The notes below the pieces were generated by a model. The model was not told where the DNA came from, did not search any database, and saw only the letters and a program-made list of their open reading frames with translations. Below are positions 30,811 through 39,041 of a stretch of 64,000 nucleotides of DNA, piece by piece (position 1 is the first letter of the stretch; each line of letters begins with the position of its first letter). A program made the translations under genes and the position numbers. Location: contig NZ_SPQT01000012.1 of assembly GCF_004571025.1 (NCBI RefSeq), forward strand, positions 1 to 64,000. The letters are read 5' to 3'. The stretch is from Bradyrhizobium niftali. GTDB lineage: Bacteria; Pseudomonadota; Alphaproteobacteria; Rhizobiales; Xanthobacteraceae.

Positions 30811-31935
30811 TCAGGCGGGATCGAGGGCCAGGCAGTCCTCGGGGCGGAAGGTGATGAACACGTTTTCGCCAGGCCTCAGGCTACCATGTCTCAGGCTGTC
30901 ATGCGTTCCCGGCTGAAGCTTGACCATGAACTCGCCGTTGCCGGCGACATTGAGCACGGCCAGCGCGTGGTCGCCGAGATAGATGGTGTTCTGAACCCTG
31001 GCCGGCAGACGGTTCGGTCCTTCGCTGGAGGCGCCATCCGGGACAATGGCGACGCGCTCCGGCCGCACCGACAGGGAGGTTGATGCGCCCGCGCCTGATA
31101 CATTGACCGCCCGCGCGGTCACGGCGCCGCCACCAGCCAGCGCGACGCGGCAATATTCCTTTTCGACTGTCTCGACGGTGCCGGCCAGCACATTGTTCTC
31201 GCCGATGAAGTGAGCGACGAAGCTGTTCACCGGATGCTCGTACAGCGCGTCGGGCCTGTCGATCTGCTGCACGATGCCGTCGTTGAACACGGCGATGCGG
31301 TCCGACATGGTGAGCGCTTCACTCTGATCGTGAGTGACGTAGACGACGGTGATGCCCATCGTCTCGTGCAGTTGCTTGATCTCCAGTTGCATCTGCTCCC
31401 GCAGGCGCTTGTCGAGGGCGCCAAGGGGCTCGTCCATCAGCACGAGTTGCGGATTGAAAACCAGCGCGCGGGCCAGCGCCACGCGCTGCTGCTGACCGCC
31501 GGACAGCTGCCCGGGCCGCCGGTGCGCCAGGGGTTCCATCTTGATCATGCGCAACGCGGCCCTGACGCGCTCCTGCGCTTCCGCCTTGCTCGTCTTGCGA
31601 ACGGACAGCGGGAAGGCGATATTTTCTGCAATCGTCAGGTGTGGAAATAAGGCATAGTTCTGGAACACCATGCCGATGTCGCGCTTATGGGGCGGCACGT
31701 TCTTGATAGGCCGGTCGGCGAGGTAAATCTCGCCATGGGTCGGAACCTCGAAGCCGGCCAGCATCATCAGCGTGGTCGTCTTGCCCGAGCCCGACGGGCC
31801 GAGCAGCGTGATGAACTCGCCCTTCCTGATGTCGAGATCGAGGTTCTTCACCACGAGGTGCTCGCCATCATAGGTTTTCTGAATGCCGGAGAAGCGCACC
31901 AGTGCCGGCGCAGACGTGACCATGCCGGCTTCCAT
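30811..31935 (-). CDS. ABC transporter ATP-binding protein, PotA type
   Basis: 374 aa. Walker A GPSGSGKT (46-53), Q-loop 'MVFQNYALFPHL', signature LSGGQQQR (144-151), Walker B 'LVLMDEP' (165-171), switch His202. A C-terminal TOBE-type domain (about 240-370) fits the PotA/MalK group, in which it often senses the transporter state. It is the first gene of the four-gene import operon. Two starts are possible, ATG 31935 (GAGGAC upstream) or 31923. Confidence 0.95.
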   Translation of the reverse strand: MEAGMVTSAPALVRFSGIQKTYDGEHLVVKNLDLDIRKGEFITLLGPSGSGKTTTLMMLAGFEVPTHGEIYLADRPIKNVPPHKRDIGMVFQNYALFPHLTIAENIAFPLSVRKTSKAEAQERVRAALRMIKMEPLAHRRPGQLSGGQQQRVALARALVFNPQLVLMDEPLGALDKRLREQMQLEIKQLHETMGITVVYVTHDQSEALTMSDRIAVFNDGIVQQIDRPDALYEHPVNSFVAHFIGENNVLAGTVETVEKEYCRVALAGGGAVTARAVNVSGAGASTSLSVRPERVAIVPDGASSEGPNRLPARVQNTIYLGDHALAVLNVAGNGEFMVKLQPGTHDSLRHGSLRPGENVFITFRPEDCLALDPA

Positions 31936-32061
31936 CTTGTCCTCGCGTTATCAGCTACAGTGCTGCCAGGACCTCGTTCGAGGTTACGAGGAACAGCTTA
32001 GCACCCTCCGACGAGAATGCCAGCGGCGCAAGCGAAGGCGGGCCCGGACAGCGATGGCGCG

Positions 32062-33630
32062 CTACATCCCCGACAGCTTCGTCACATACACGTTGAGCGA
32101 GCCGCCGGCCTCGGCGACCACGCGCAGCGTCTTGGAATCGAAGGCAATGTCGGCGAGCGTCAGGCTGTCGATCTTCGCGTCGACCTTGAGGCCGTCCTCG
32201 CTCTTCTGGTAGTCGGCGATCGCGGCCGCGATCTTCTCGCGGGCGTTGGCGGCGATCGGCTTCAGGTCGAGCGTCGCCTTCTGCACCAGCGCCTGCTGCA
32301 TCTGCGGCACCACCGCGCGCGCCGCCGCGCCGAGCAGCCCGAAGGCGGCCTCGGATTCCACCGCGAGCTGGATGTCGGCGAGCCGCAGCGTCTGCTGCGC
32401 CTGGTCGAGCATCGGCCGGCCCCAGATATGCACGGTCGCCTCGGCGCCGAGGCCGAGCCAGCTCTTCTTCTCCTTCGCGCGCACCAGGAGCGAGATCAGC
32501 AGCCGGTCGCCGGACGGGACCACGTTGACGCTCTTCACGGTGACGTCGACCGGGCCCGAGCCGTCCTCGGGATAGGTGTGGCCGGCCATCTGCGCCGCGA
32601 TGAGCTTGTTGATCTCGGTAAAGGGTACGTCGATCGGCACGCCGATGTTCACGCCGGTGCCGGTCGGCGGCACGATCGAGATCTTGTCGGGGAACGGACA
32701 CTCCGGCTTGGTCGGCGACGACGTCACACGCGTCTCGAGCTCGAGGCCGAGCAGCAGCGTCACGGCCTGCGCATCAACGCGCGGCTGCGCGGCGATGGCG
32801 CGGGTCGGCTTCATCTCGAGCCAGAGCGGCGGCAGCGCGGCGGAGGAGCCCGAGCCTTGCAGCGGAATCGAGCGGCAGGCCTTGGCCCATTGCAACTTCG
32901 CATTCTCCCGCAGCGAAGGATCGTTGCGGATGCGCTCGGAGACGAGGTTGATCTGCTCGCCGACGTTCTTGTCGATCAGCGGCTTCACCTGCGCCGGCAC
33001 GTTGACCTTGGCGCCGGCGACCGCAAGGTTGGTGTCACCGAGATTGACCTGGGCGCCGAGATTGGGCTCGAGATGCCAGTTCGTTGCGAGCTTCGGACGC
33101 GAGGTGACGACCACATTGCCCTTGATCTCGGCGCTGGCGTTCAAATTCTTGATGTTGACCGCGCCGATCCGTTTCGCTGCGTCACCGCCGAGCACGCTGC
33201 CCAGCGCATCGCCAAGCGCGCCGGTGGCTTTCGCCGACAACGAGCCCGTCACGTTCAGCTTGCCGCTGAGCGGCGTCGAGATCGTCAGCACGTCCTTGTC
33301 GCCGGCAGCGGCCATCGGTCCGCGCACGGCGGACCAGCCGATATCGGCGTTCTCCAGGATCTGCGAGATCGGGTTGTCGGCCTTGCCCGCGAAATTGCGC
33401 GGCGCGGCCTTCTCGGCCTGCTCGCGGATCGCCGACACCGCGATGGCGACCGGCGCCACCACGATCGAGCTCTTCGAGACCGGCGGCAGCGGCGGCAGCT
33501 GCGCGACCGGGGGCGCCGAATTCGTCGCGCGCGGCGACAGCCAGTCCATCGCCTTCAGGCTGATGAAGAACGACGCCGCGAGCACCGTGACCGCGATCAG
33601 GATAGTCTTGAAATTCAACGCCAGACGCAT
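32062..33630 (-). CDS. DUF4403-family membrane-anchored protein
   Basis: 522 aa. An N-terminal helix (about 8-28) anchors or targets the protein; the rest is probably periplasmic. The pattern 'VAPVAIAVSAIREQAEKAAP' at the start and repeated beta-type, TULIP-like stretches ('PVDVTVKSVNVVPSGDRLLI', 'LRLADIQLAVES') fit DUF4403, whose members may bind lipids. Function not known. GGGGGTGAG lies right before ATG 33630. It stands alone; the next gene upstream is on the same strand. Confidence 0.75.
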   Translation of the reverse strand: MRLALNFKTILIAVTVLAASFFISLKAMDWLSPRATNSAPPVAQLPPLPPVSKSSIVVAPVAIAVSAIREQAEKAAPRNFAGKADNPISQILENADIGWSAVRGPMAAAGDKDVLTISTPLSGKLNVTGSLSAKATGALGDALGSVLGGDAAKRIGAVNIKNLNASAEIKGNVVVTSRPKLATNWHLEPNLGAQVNLGDTNLAVAGAKVNVPAQVKPLIDKNVGEQINLVSERIRNDPSLRENAKLQWAKACRSIPLQGSGSSAALPPLWLEMKPTRAIAAQPRVDAQAVTLLLGLELETRVTSSPTKPECPFPDKISIVPPTGTGVNIGVPIDVPFTEINKLIAAQMAGHTYPEDGSGPVDVTVKSVNVVPSGDRLLISLLVRAKEKKSWLGLGAEATVHIWGRPMLDQAQQTLRLADIQLAVESEAAFGLLGAAARAVVPQMQQALVQKATLDLKPIAANAREKIAAAIADYQKSEDGLKVDAKIDSLTLADIAFDSKTLRVVAEAGGSLNVYVTKLSGM

Positions 33631-33771
33631 CTCACCCCCAGGCCGCCCGCGGGGATTCTACAGGGCGGGAGAGGAGGGCGCTAGAGCGCATCGATGGGGT
33701 GGAATTGGGGCGAATGTGTTAACGGCCGCGAGCGCGCAATTGCCGCACATTCAGGCAATCGTCGCGGGGCG

Positions 33772-34410
33772 CTAGTCGCGCCTCGGACGGCGGACCGCTC
33801 TCACCTTGCCGGCGCTGCCGCCGCCGCAGAACAAGCGATCGCCGCCATCGGACTCCAGGCCCGAGACCATCGTGCCCGCAGGCAGGTCGAGCTGCTCCAG
33901 CACCTTGCCCGTGTCGGGATCGATCCGCCTGATGTCGCTATCGTCGCCTTCCCAGGTGCCGTGCCAGAGCTCGCCGTCGACCCACGTCACCCCGGTCACG
34001 AAGCGCTTGCTCTCGATGGTACGGAGCACCGTCCCGGTCTCCGGATCGATCTGGTGGATCTTGCGCTCCCGATATTGACCGACCCACAGCGACCCCTCCG
34101 CCCAGGCAAGTCCGGAATCGCCACCGCCGCCGGGCGCCGGGATGGTGTTCACCACCTTGCCGGTCGCGGCGTCGATCTTCTGGATGCGGTCCTCGGCGAT
34201 CTGGAACAGGTGACGGCCGTCGAACGCCGTCCCGGCATGCGCGGCGACGTCGATCGAACGTGTGAGCTTGCCGCTGGCCGGATCGACCGCGTTCAGCTTG
34301 TCGCCGGATGCGAACCAGACTTGCGTGCCGTCATAGGTGACGCCATGCACGGCCTCGACGCCCGGAAAGGGTCCGTATTCCTTGATGATCTCGGCGGCCG
34401 AACGTTTCAT
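33772..34410 (-). CDS. Beta-propeller protein, Vgb/glutamine-cyclotransferase-like
   Basis: 212 aa with several short beta-propeller units of the form 'VWFASGDKLNAVDPASGKL', 'DRIQKIDAATGKVV', 'RKIHQIDPETGTVL' and 'DIRRIDPDTGKVL', spaced about 45 residues. Similar repeats occur in streptogramin lyase-like and YncE-like proteins. No signal peptide, so cytoplasmic. The catalytic residues of Vgb were not verified. It follows a regulator gene by 28 bases, probably as an operon. Confidence 0.75.
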   Translation of the reverse strand: MKRSAAEIIKEYGPFPGVEAVHGVTYDGTQVWFASGDKLNAVDPASGKLTRSIDVAAHAGTAFDGRHLFQIAEDRIQKIDAATGKVVNTIPAPGGGGDSGLAWAEGSLWVGQYRERKIHQIDPETGTVLRTIESKRFVTGVTWVDGELWHGTWEGDDSDIRRIDPDTGKVLEQLDLPAGTMVSGLESDGGDRLFCGGGSAGKVRAVRRPRRD

Positions 34411-34438
34411 GTGCTTGATCCCTGTGAACTGATCCACC

Positions 34439-35659
34439 TTACGTCTTCAGCAGTGGTCCGGGGAGTAACAAGCCTGTCGGGAAGCCCGGGACGGGCGGGG
34501 TCATCCAGCGGCGCGCCCGTCCGTGTCCGAACGACTGCACCTTGTTCGATCGTGCGAGCTCCTCGAGCGCCCGTTGCACCGTCCGCGCGCTCGCTCCCAG
34601 CGCCAGCGCCAGCGCCGAGCTCGACCATGGCTCGCCGTCGGAGAGGAAGGCGAGGACGGCGGCGTGCTTTTCCTCGACGGGCCGGGCCAGCACGAGGACG
34701 TCGCGCGTCTTGCGCGGCGCCAGCACAAAACCGTTCTTCGTCGCACTGACGTCGGCCAGCGGCTTGAGCTGGGTGCGAAGCCGTCCGATCTCGACGCGCA
34801 ATCGCGCGCGATGCGATTCATCGGCGTGCTTCGCCCGGAACGCACCTGATATCAGCATCTCTCGCGAGACGTCCGCGGGCCATGCCTGCGCCAGAAGACG
34901 GGCGAGCGCGAACAGCACGGGCCGCGTTCCGAGCGACACGGCAACGCCTTGCCTGCGCACGACATGATGGAAGGTGTCCACGACGAGCGCTGTCGAGGTC
35001 GCCAGTCTTTCGACCTCCCCGAGCAATAACGGGTGTTCGCTGCCGCGCGCGATCAGTCGCGCGGCCGGCGTGTCGAGGATGCGGTTCGCGCTGTCGACCT
35101 CGGCCGCGAGTGCCGGGATTCCCGCCAGCCGCGCTGCCTTGGCCGCGCGGTCGAGCGCGGTCCGCGCGGCTTCTGTCCTGAGCCGCCGTATCGCAATGCC
35201 CGCGACCACCAGCTCGCGCGCCACCTGAGACGCAGGCGGGAGCGATGCGGTGCCGGCCTCGGCCAGCGTGCGCTCTGCCTCGTCTATGCGTCCGAGGAGG
35301 AGGAGACGGCGCGCCTCGATGTGGCCGGCATGGGCGGCATTGGCGAGATCGCCATGCTGTTCGAGCGTCGCCCGCGCGGCTGCGAGGGTCTTCGCCGGCC
35401 AGTTCAGGTCGCGCGAGACGAGCGCGATCTCGGCTTCCGCCACGACGCATCTTGCCCGCGCCACCGCCTCGCGCGGACCGAAGGCGCGCGCGGCGCTCCG
35501 CAGCAGCGCCTTCGCCTTTGCGAGATCGCCGAGCTGCGCCATCGCGATGCCGCGCAGCGCCAGCGACGGGGCATCGTTGCGCAATGCGACACGGTTCAGT
35601 GCGCCGAGCGGATCGCCGGCTTCGAGCGCACGCGCGGCGGCCGTGATCAGCGACTCCAT
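34439..35659 (-). CDS. Large HTH regulator with tetratricopeptide-like region
   Basis: 406 aa. The N-terminal 200 residues are Ala-rich helical pairs resembling tetratricopeptide repeats ('DPLGALNRVALRNDAPSLAL', 'AQLGDLAKAKALLRSAARAF'). A middle winged-helix-like part ('RARLRVEIGRLRTQLKPLAD') resembles the OmpR/SARP-type domain. A C-terminal HTH ('SSSALALALGASARTVQRAL') is clear. It likely controls itself, the downstream propeller gene, or the divergent DUF899 gene 150 bases away; all of this is inference. Start ATG 35659 fits the first helix. Confidence 0.7.
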   Translation of the reverse strand: MESLITAAARALEAGDPLGALNRVALRNDAPSLALRGIAMAQLGDLAKAKALLRSAARAFGPREAVARARCVVAEAEIALVSRDLNWPAKTLAAARATLEQHGDLANAAHAGHIEARRLLLLGRIDEAERTLAEAGTASLPPASQVARELVVAGIAIRRLRTEAARTALDRAAKAARLAGIPALAAEVDSANRILDTPAARLIARGSEHPLLLGEVERLATSTALVVDTFHHVVRRQGVAVSLGTRPVLFALARLLAQAWPADVSREMLISGAFRAKHADESHRARLRVEIGRLRTQLKPLADVSATKNGFVLAPRKTRDVLVLARPVEEKHAAVLAFLSDGEPWSSSALALALGASARTVQRALEELARSNKVQSFGHGRARRWMTPPVPGFPTGLLLPGPLLKT

Positions 35660-35809
35660 TTCAATCCCGCCACACTTGTTACTCCCACCACGCAACCGCT
35701 TGGTGCCAGAAATCGTTGACGGCCGACAATGTGCGGTGAGGGGCGAGCGGTTCCACGTCTGTCAAAGCGAGACGCGGAATGAGCGCCCAGAAGAGAGGTT
35801 TGGAGAGCC

Positions 35810-36604
35810 ATGATGACGTCAGCAGAAAAAGCAGGAAGTAACGGACAGGCCGCCATGCAAACACCGCCGGTGGTGTCGCCGCAGGACTGGGAGGCAGCCC
35901 GTCAGCAACTGCTCGTGAAGGAAAAGGCGCAGACCCGCGCCCGCGACGCGCTGGCCGCCGAGCGCCGGCGCATGCCGTGGATGGTCGTGGACAAAACCTA
36001 TGCGTTCGAGGGGCCCGGCGGCAAGGTCACTTTGCTCGACCTGTTCCAGGGCCGGCGGCAGCTGATCGTCTACCGGGCCTTCTTCGAGCCGGGCGTGTTC
36101 GGCTGGCCGGATCATGCGTGCCGCGGCTGCTCGATGGTCGCCGACCAGGTCGCCCATGTCTCGCACCTGAACGCCCGCGACACCACGCTGGTCTTCGCCT
36201 CGCGCGCGCCGCAGGCCGATATCGCCAAGCTGAAGAAGCGGATGGGCTGGACCCTGCCGTGGGTCACCATCACCGACAGTTTCGATGCCGATTTCAGCGT
36301 GGACGAATGGCACGGCACCAACGTGTTCTTCAGCGACGGGAAGCGCATCTTCCGCACCTACTTCATCAAGAGCCGCGGCGACGAGCAGATGGGCGGCACC
36401 TGGAACTATCTCGACATCACGCCGCTCGGCCGGCAGGAGGTGTGGGAGGATTCACCCAAGGGCTATCCGCAGACGCCGACCTACAAATGGTGGAACTGGC
36501 ACGACAGCTACACGGAGGGTGCAGCGCCCGACAAGAAATGGGTGGAGATCTCCGACGCCGGCGAGAAGGCCTTTCGCGAAGAGGCCGCGGAAGGCCGTGA
36601 CTAG
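35810..36604 (+). CDS. DUF899 thioredoxin-fold protein
   Basis: 264 aa of the DUF899 family, thioredoxin-like proteins of unknown reaction. Characteristic parts are 'RMPWMVVDKTYAFEGPGG', 'LFQGRRQLIVYRAFFEPG', 'CRGCSMVADQVAHVSHLNAR' (with a CxxC), and 'GGTWNYLDITPLGRQE'. The CRGC motif may be redox-active. GGAGAG precedes ATG 35810. The stop overlaps the GTG of the next small membrane protein gene. Confidence 0.88.
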   Translation: MMTSAEKAGSNGQAAMQTPPVVSPQDWEAARQQLLVKEKAQTRARDALAAERRRMPWMVVDKTYAFEGPGGKVTLLDLFQGRRQLIVYRAFFEPGVFGWPDHACRGCSMVADQVAHVSHLNARDTTLVFASRAPQADIAKLKKRMGWTLPWVTITDSFDADFSVDEWHGTNVFFSDGKRIFRTYFIKSRGDEQMGGTWNYLDITPLGRQEVWEDSPKGYPQTPTYKWWNWHDSYTEGAAPDKKWVEISDAGEKAFREEAAEGRD

Positions 36605-36869
36605 TCCCGTCAGCGCGGCCGCCGGCGCCAGCCGCGACGGTGTCGTGGCCGCGCGCCGCCTCGCCAGATGGCTCGGTCTTGCGGCGACGCCAACCTTCGC
36701 GATCATGGCCGTGCTGACGGCCGCGCTCGGCGGCGGCCCGGCGGACATGCTCTGCGCCGCCGGACACGCGTCTTTGCTGGGCGGGATGGTGCCGATGTAT
36801 CTTCTGATGAGCGCGTTTCATGCATCGGCGTGGCTGAAGCTGATCTCGGAGCGGCGGGGTGGGCGGTGA
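36597..36869 (+). CDS. Small membrane protein coupled to the DUF899 gene
   Basis: 90 aa starting at GTG 36597, inside the end of the DUF899 gene (8-base overlap) with GGAAGG just upstream, so translational coupling is likely. Two hydrophobic stretches are present: about 33-50 ('LAATPTFAIMAVLTAALGG') and 58-78 ('ASLLGGMVPMYLLMSAFHAS'). No family recognised. It probably works with the DUF899 protein. Confidence 0.7.
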   Translation: MTSPVSAAAGASRDGVVAARRLARWLGLAATPTFAIMAVLTAALGGGPADMLCAAGHASLLGGMVPMYLLMSAFHASAWLKLISERRGGR

Positions 36870-36895
36870 GGTGAGGGACTTTCGCCCGCGTGAAC

Positions 36896-37031
36896 GCCTC
36901 GTCCTTCGAGACGCGCGCAAGAGCGCGCTCCTCAGGATGAGGCTAACCGGCATCGGCGCCGCGGCGAAAGTGCCGCCGCACACTCAGCCCTCATCCTGAG
37001 GGCCCGCCGGAGGCGGGCGTCTCGAAGGATG
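36896..37031 (+). repeat. Palindromic repeat family G, copy 3 (left of GIY-YIG gene)
   Basis: About 136 bases: CTCGTCCTTCGAGACGCGCG...CTCCTCAGGATGAGGCTAAC and CCTCATCCTGAGGGCCCGCC...GGCGGGCGTCTCGAAGGATG. It overlaps the 3' end of the GIY-YIG gene. Copy 4, on the other side of that gene, is in the same orientation and very similar. Confidence 0.9.
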
Positions 37032-37322
37032 ATGAGATCCGCGCTTCGCCAATTCATGGAGCTCGGCAAAATCGCCGCGCATGAAGGCTTCCTTCTTGGC
37101 GCGGCTCCATTTCTTGAGTTTGCGTTCGCACTCGATCGCGTCGGTGATGCGATCGAACCATTGCGAGAAGACCAGGGTCACGGGCCTGCGCGACTTCGTA
37201 TAGCCGTCGAACGTGCCTGCGTTGTGCTGGGCGATCCTGAACTCAAGCTCGGTGCGCGTCGTGCCGATGTAGTAGCTGCCGTCGGCGCATCGGAGAATGT
37301 AGAGGTACGCGCCTTCGGTCAT
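36984..37322 (-). CDS. GIY-YIG nuclease-family protein (UPF0213/YhbQ-like)
   Basis: 112 aa. A single GIY-YIG domain: 'YLYILRCADGSYYIGTTRTE' (the paired YIL and YIG), 'RIAQHNAGTFDGYTKSRRPV', 'DAIECERKLKKWSRAKKEAF'. Such small stand-alone proteins may nick DNA, but their role is poorly known. The last 17 residues (SHHPSRRPPPAGPQDEG) are encoded by repeat G copy 3. The gene lies between two direct copies of that repeat, 37333-37468 being the other. Confidence 0.9.
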   Translation of the reverse strand: MTEGAYLYILRCADGSYYIGTTRTELEFRIAQHNAGTFDGYTKSRRPVTLVFSQWFDRITDAIECERKLKKWSRAKKEAFMRGDFAELHELAKRGSHHPSRRPPPAGPQDEG

Positions 37323-37332
37323 CGTGCCCGCC

Positions 37333-37468
37333 CCATCCTTCGAGACGCGCGCAAGAGCGCGCTCCTCGGGATGAGGCTAACTGGCCTCGGTGACTTGGCG
37401 CAAGCGTGAAGCTGCGCGTTCAGTCCTCATCCTGAGGGCCCGCCGAAGGCGGGCGTCTCGAAGGATGC
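37333..37468 (+). repeat. Palindromic repeat family G, copy 4 (right of GIY-YIG gene)
   Basis: About 136 bases with the same outer arms as copy 3 (CATCCTTCGAGACGCGCGCA and GGCGGGCGTCTCGAAGGATG) and a variable middle. It begins 11 bases before the GIY-YIG gene start (on the minus strand), so it overlaps or replaces the promoter region. Confidence 0.9.
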
Positions 37469-37515
37469 GCCGCGATTCCCAATGCAAACCAAAACGGCGC
37501 GCTACGCAAGGGCCG

Positions 37516-37938
37516 CTATTGTGGGCCCGACACAGCTTGCAGATACGCAACTACCTTGGCGGCTTCGTCCGCGGAGACGCCGCCATAGGGCTGCATCTTG
37601 TTGCCGGAGACGACCTCGTCCGGCTTGACCATGAAGCGGGTGAGCTTGTCCTTGTCCCAGACGAAGCCGGCGTCCTTCATCGACGCAGAGTAGTTGTAGT
37701 CGGGCAGCGAGCCTGCCTTCCGTCCGACGATCTTGCTGAGATTGGGGCCGAGGCGATTGTCGCCTTCCTTCACCGAGTGGCAGGTGCGGCAGGAATTGTT
37801 GAACGCCTGCTGAGCTGCCTCGTCGTTCACCGGCTGCTGGGCGAGCGAGGAGGGCGCGAACAGCAGCAGCGTCAATGCTCCCGCGCCGGCGATCGGGCGC
37901 AGCCATGGGCTTGGCGATGTTTGCAGGCGGGATTGCAT
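37516..37938 (-). CDS. Class I cytochrome c
   Basis: 140 aa with signal peptide (about 1-34, '...FAPSSLAQQ'), so periplasmic. One haem-binding motif CRTCH (about 50-54) and an axial Met in 'SGNKMQPYGGVSADEAA', typical of small mitochondrial-like cytochromes c2/c550. It would carry electrons in respiration; no partner oxidase or dehydrogenase lies near. The gene is single, with no terminator of its own noticed. Confidence 0.92.
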   Translation of the reverse strand: MQSRLQTSPSPWLRPIAGAGALTLLLFAPSSLAQQPVNDEAAQQAFNNSCRTCHSVKEGDNRLGPNLSKIVGRKAGSLPDYNYSASMKDAGFVWDKDKLTRFMVKPDEVVSGNKMQPYGGVSADEAAKVVAYLQAVSGPQ

Positions 37939-38000
37939 CTAGCGCCTCCATCGGGGATCGCGCCGCGACAAGCGCGCATCGGGATGTCGAGGGCCAACGA

Positions 38001-38030
38001 AAACGGCCCCGGTGGGTTCCGGGGCCGTTT
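38001..38030 (-). terminator. Intrinsic terminator between cytochrome c and L,D-transpeptidase genes
   Basis: Perfect 12-bp stem AAACGGCCCCGG / CCGGGGCCGTTT around a 6-base loop. On the minus strand the stem ends in TTTT and lies 22 bases past the transpeptidase stop. Confidence 0.85.
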
Positions 38031-38051
38031 GCGTCACAATGTCCTGTCGCT

Positions 38052-38768
38052 TTAGCGCGTCGCAGCGCCAAGGTCAGCACGGCGCTCCGTCATCGGCAGC
38101 ACGATCACCTTGGTGCCGACGTTGACGCGGGAGTAGAGGTTGGTGACGTCGTCATTGGTCATGCGGATGCAGCCGGAGGAGACGTGCTTGCCGATGGTCT
38201 CGGGGGCGTTGGTGCCGTGGATGCGGTAGATGGTGCCGCCGAGATACATGGCGCGGGCGCCAAGCGGATTGCCGGGACCGCCGGCCATGTGGCGCGGCAG
38301 ATAGGGCTGGCGGGCGATCATCTCCGGCGGCGGGGTCCAATCCGGCCACTCCGCCTTCTTGGTCACCGACTGGATGCCTGACCAGGTGAAGCCGTCGCGG
38401 CCGACGCCGATGCCGTAGCGAACGGCCTGGCCGTTGCCCAGCACGTAATAGAGGTAGGTGTTGGGCGTATCGATGATGATGGTGCCCGGCGCTTCGCGCG
38501 TCGCGTAGGAGACGGTCTGGCGGCGGAAGCGGGCCGGCATCTCGACCGCGTCCTGGTCCTCGGAGGGAGCTGCCTGGTAAGGCGTCGCCTGGTAGGGCTG
38601 ATAGGGCTGGATCGGCTGCGGCGCGGCCATCGGAGGCAGCGGCTGGAAGAAGGGGAAGAGCTGCACCGGCGCGGCCTTGGCCGGACCTGTGAATGCGATC
38701 GCGGTGACAGCGACTGCGCCCAAAGCAGCGGCGCGCGAATACGTCTTGAACGTGTCCAGATTGAACAT
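38052..38768 (-). CDS. L,D-transpeptidase (YkuD family)
   Basis: 238 aa from ATG 38768 with a signal peptide (about 1-32, ending KAA). A Pro/Gln-rich linker (about 35-70) leads to the YkuD domain (about 90-225). The active-site motif includes His184 ('YRIHGTNAPETIGKHVSSG'), His195 and Cys200 ('SSGCIRM'). It would form 3-3 cross-links in peptidoglycan or attach proteins to it; Bradyrhizobium-type genomes have many paralogues. It is divergent from the GT4 gene. Confidence 0.93.
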   Translation of the reverse strand: MFNLDTFKTYSRAAALGAVAVTAIAFTGPAKAAPVQLFPFFQPLPPMAAPQPIQPYQPYQATPYQAAPSEDQDAVEMPARFRRQTVSYATREAPGTIIIDTPNTYLYYVLGNGQAVRYGIGVGRDGFTWSGIQSVTKKAEWPDWTPPPEMIARQPYLPRHMAGGPGNPLGARAMYLGGTIYRIHGTNAPETIGKHVSSGCIRMTNDDVTNLYSRVNVGTKVIVLPMTERRADLGAATR

Positions 38769-38966
38769 GTGATCGCCCCTGTTTGCTCGGTGTTTTGTCC
38801 ACCGCGGCACCATTGCGGTGCTCCGTTGCGTAGATCACTAACGGCAATAAGTTTCGGGACGTTTGCGCGGAAAACCGAAAACGGTTTCATCGCGGCAAGG
38901 ATTGTTTCATGACAGTTTCGTGGCCGCGCGAGCTCGTTAACGAACAAAACAGCGGGCCGACACTTC

Positions 38967-38980
38967 TGTGACGTCACACG
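38967..38980. promoter_or_regulatory. TGTGACGTCACA palindrome with shared TGACGTCACACG motif
   Basis: A perfect 12-base palindrome at 38967-38978 extends to CG. The part TGACGTCACACG recurs as TGATGTCACACG at 41015-41026 upstream of the histidine-rich membrane protein. Distance to the downstream ATG is 73 bases here and 64 there. The binding protein is unknown. Confidence 0.5.
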
Positions 38981-39041
38981 CCTGAAATATCCGTGGTTGA
39001 TGGTCCTAAGCCGAGAATCATCAAACTCTCGGGATTTTCCC

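Noticed and set aside
32017..33684. Long forward open frame opposite the DUF4403 gene
   Set aside because: Arg/His/Asp-rich shadow without recognisable domain or ribosome site; the minus-strand frame has normal protein features.
38909..38971. 20-codon frame with AAGGA upstream, ending in the TGTGACGTCACA palindrome
   Set aside because: Plausible ribosome site but no family resemblance, no promoter seen, and it runs into the suspected regulatory site of the GT4 gene; not enough support.
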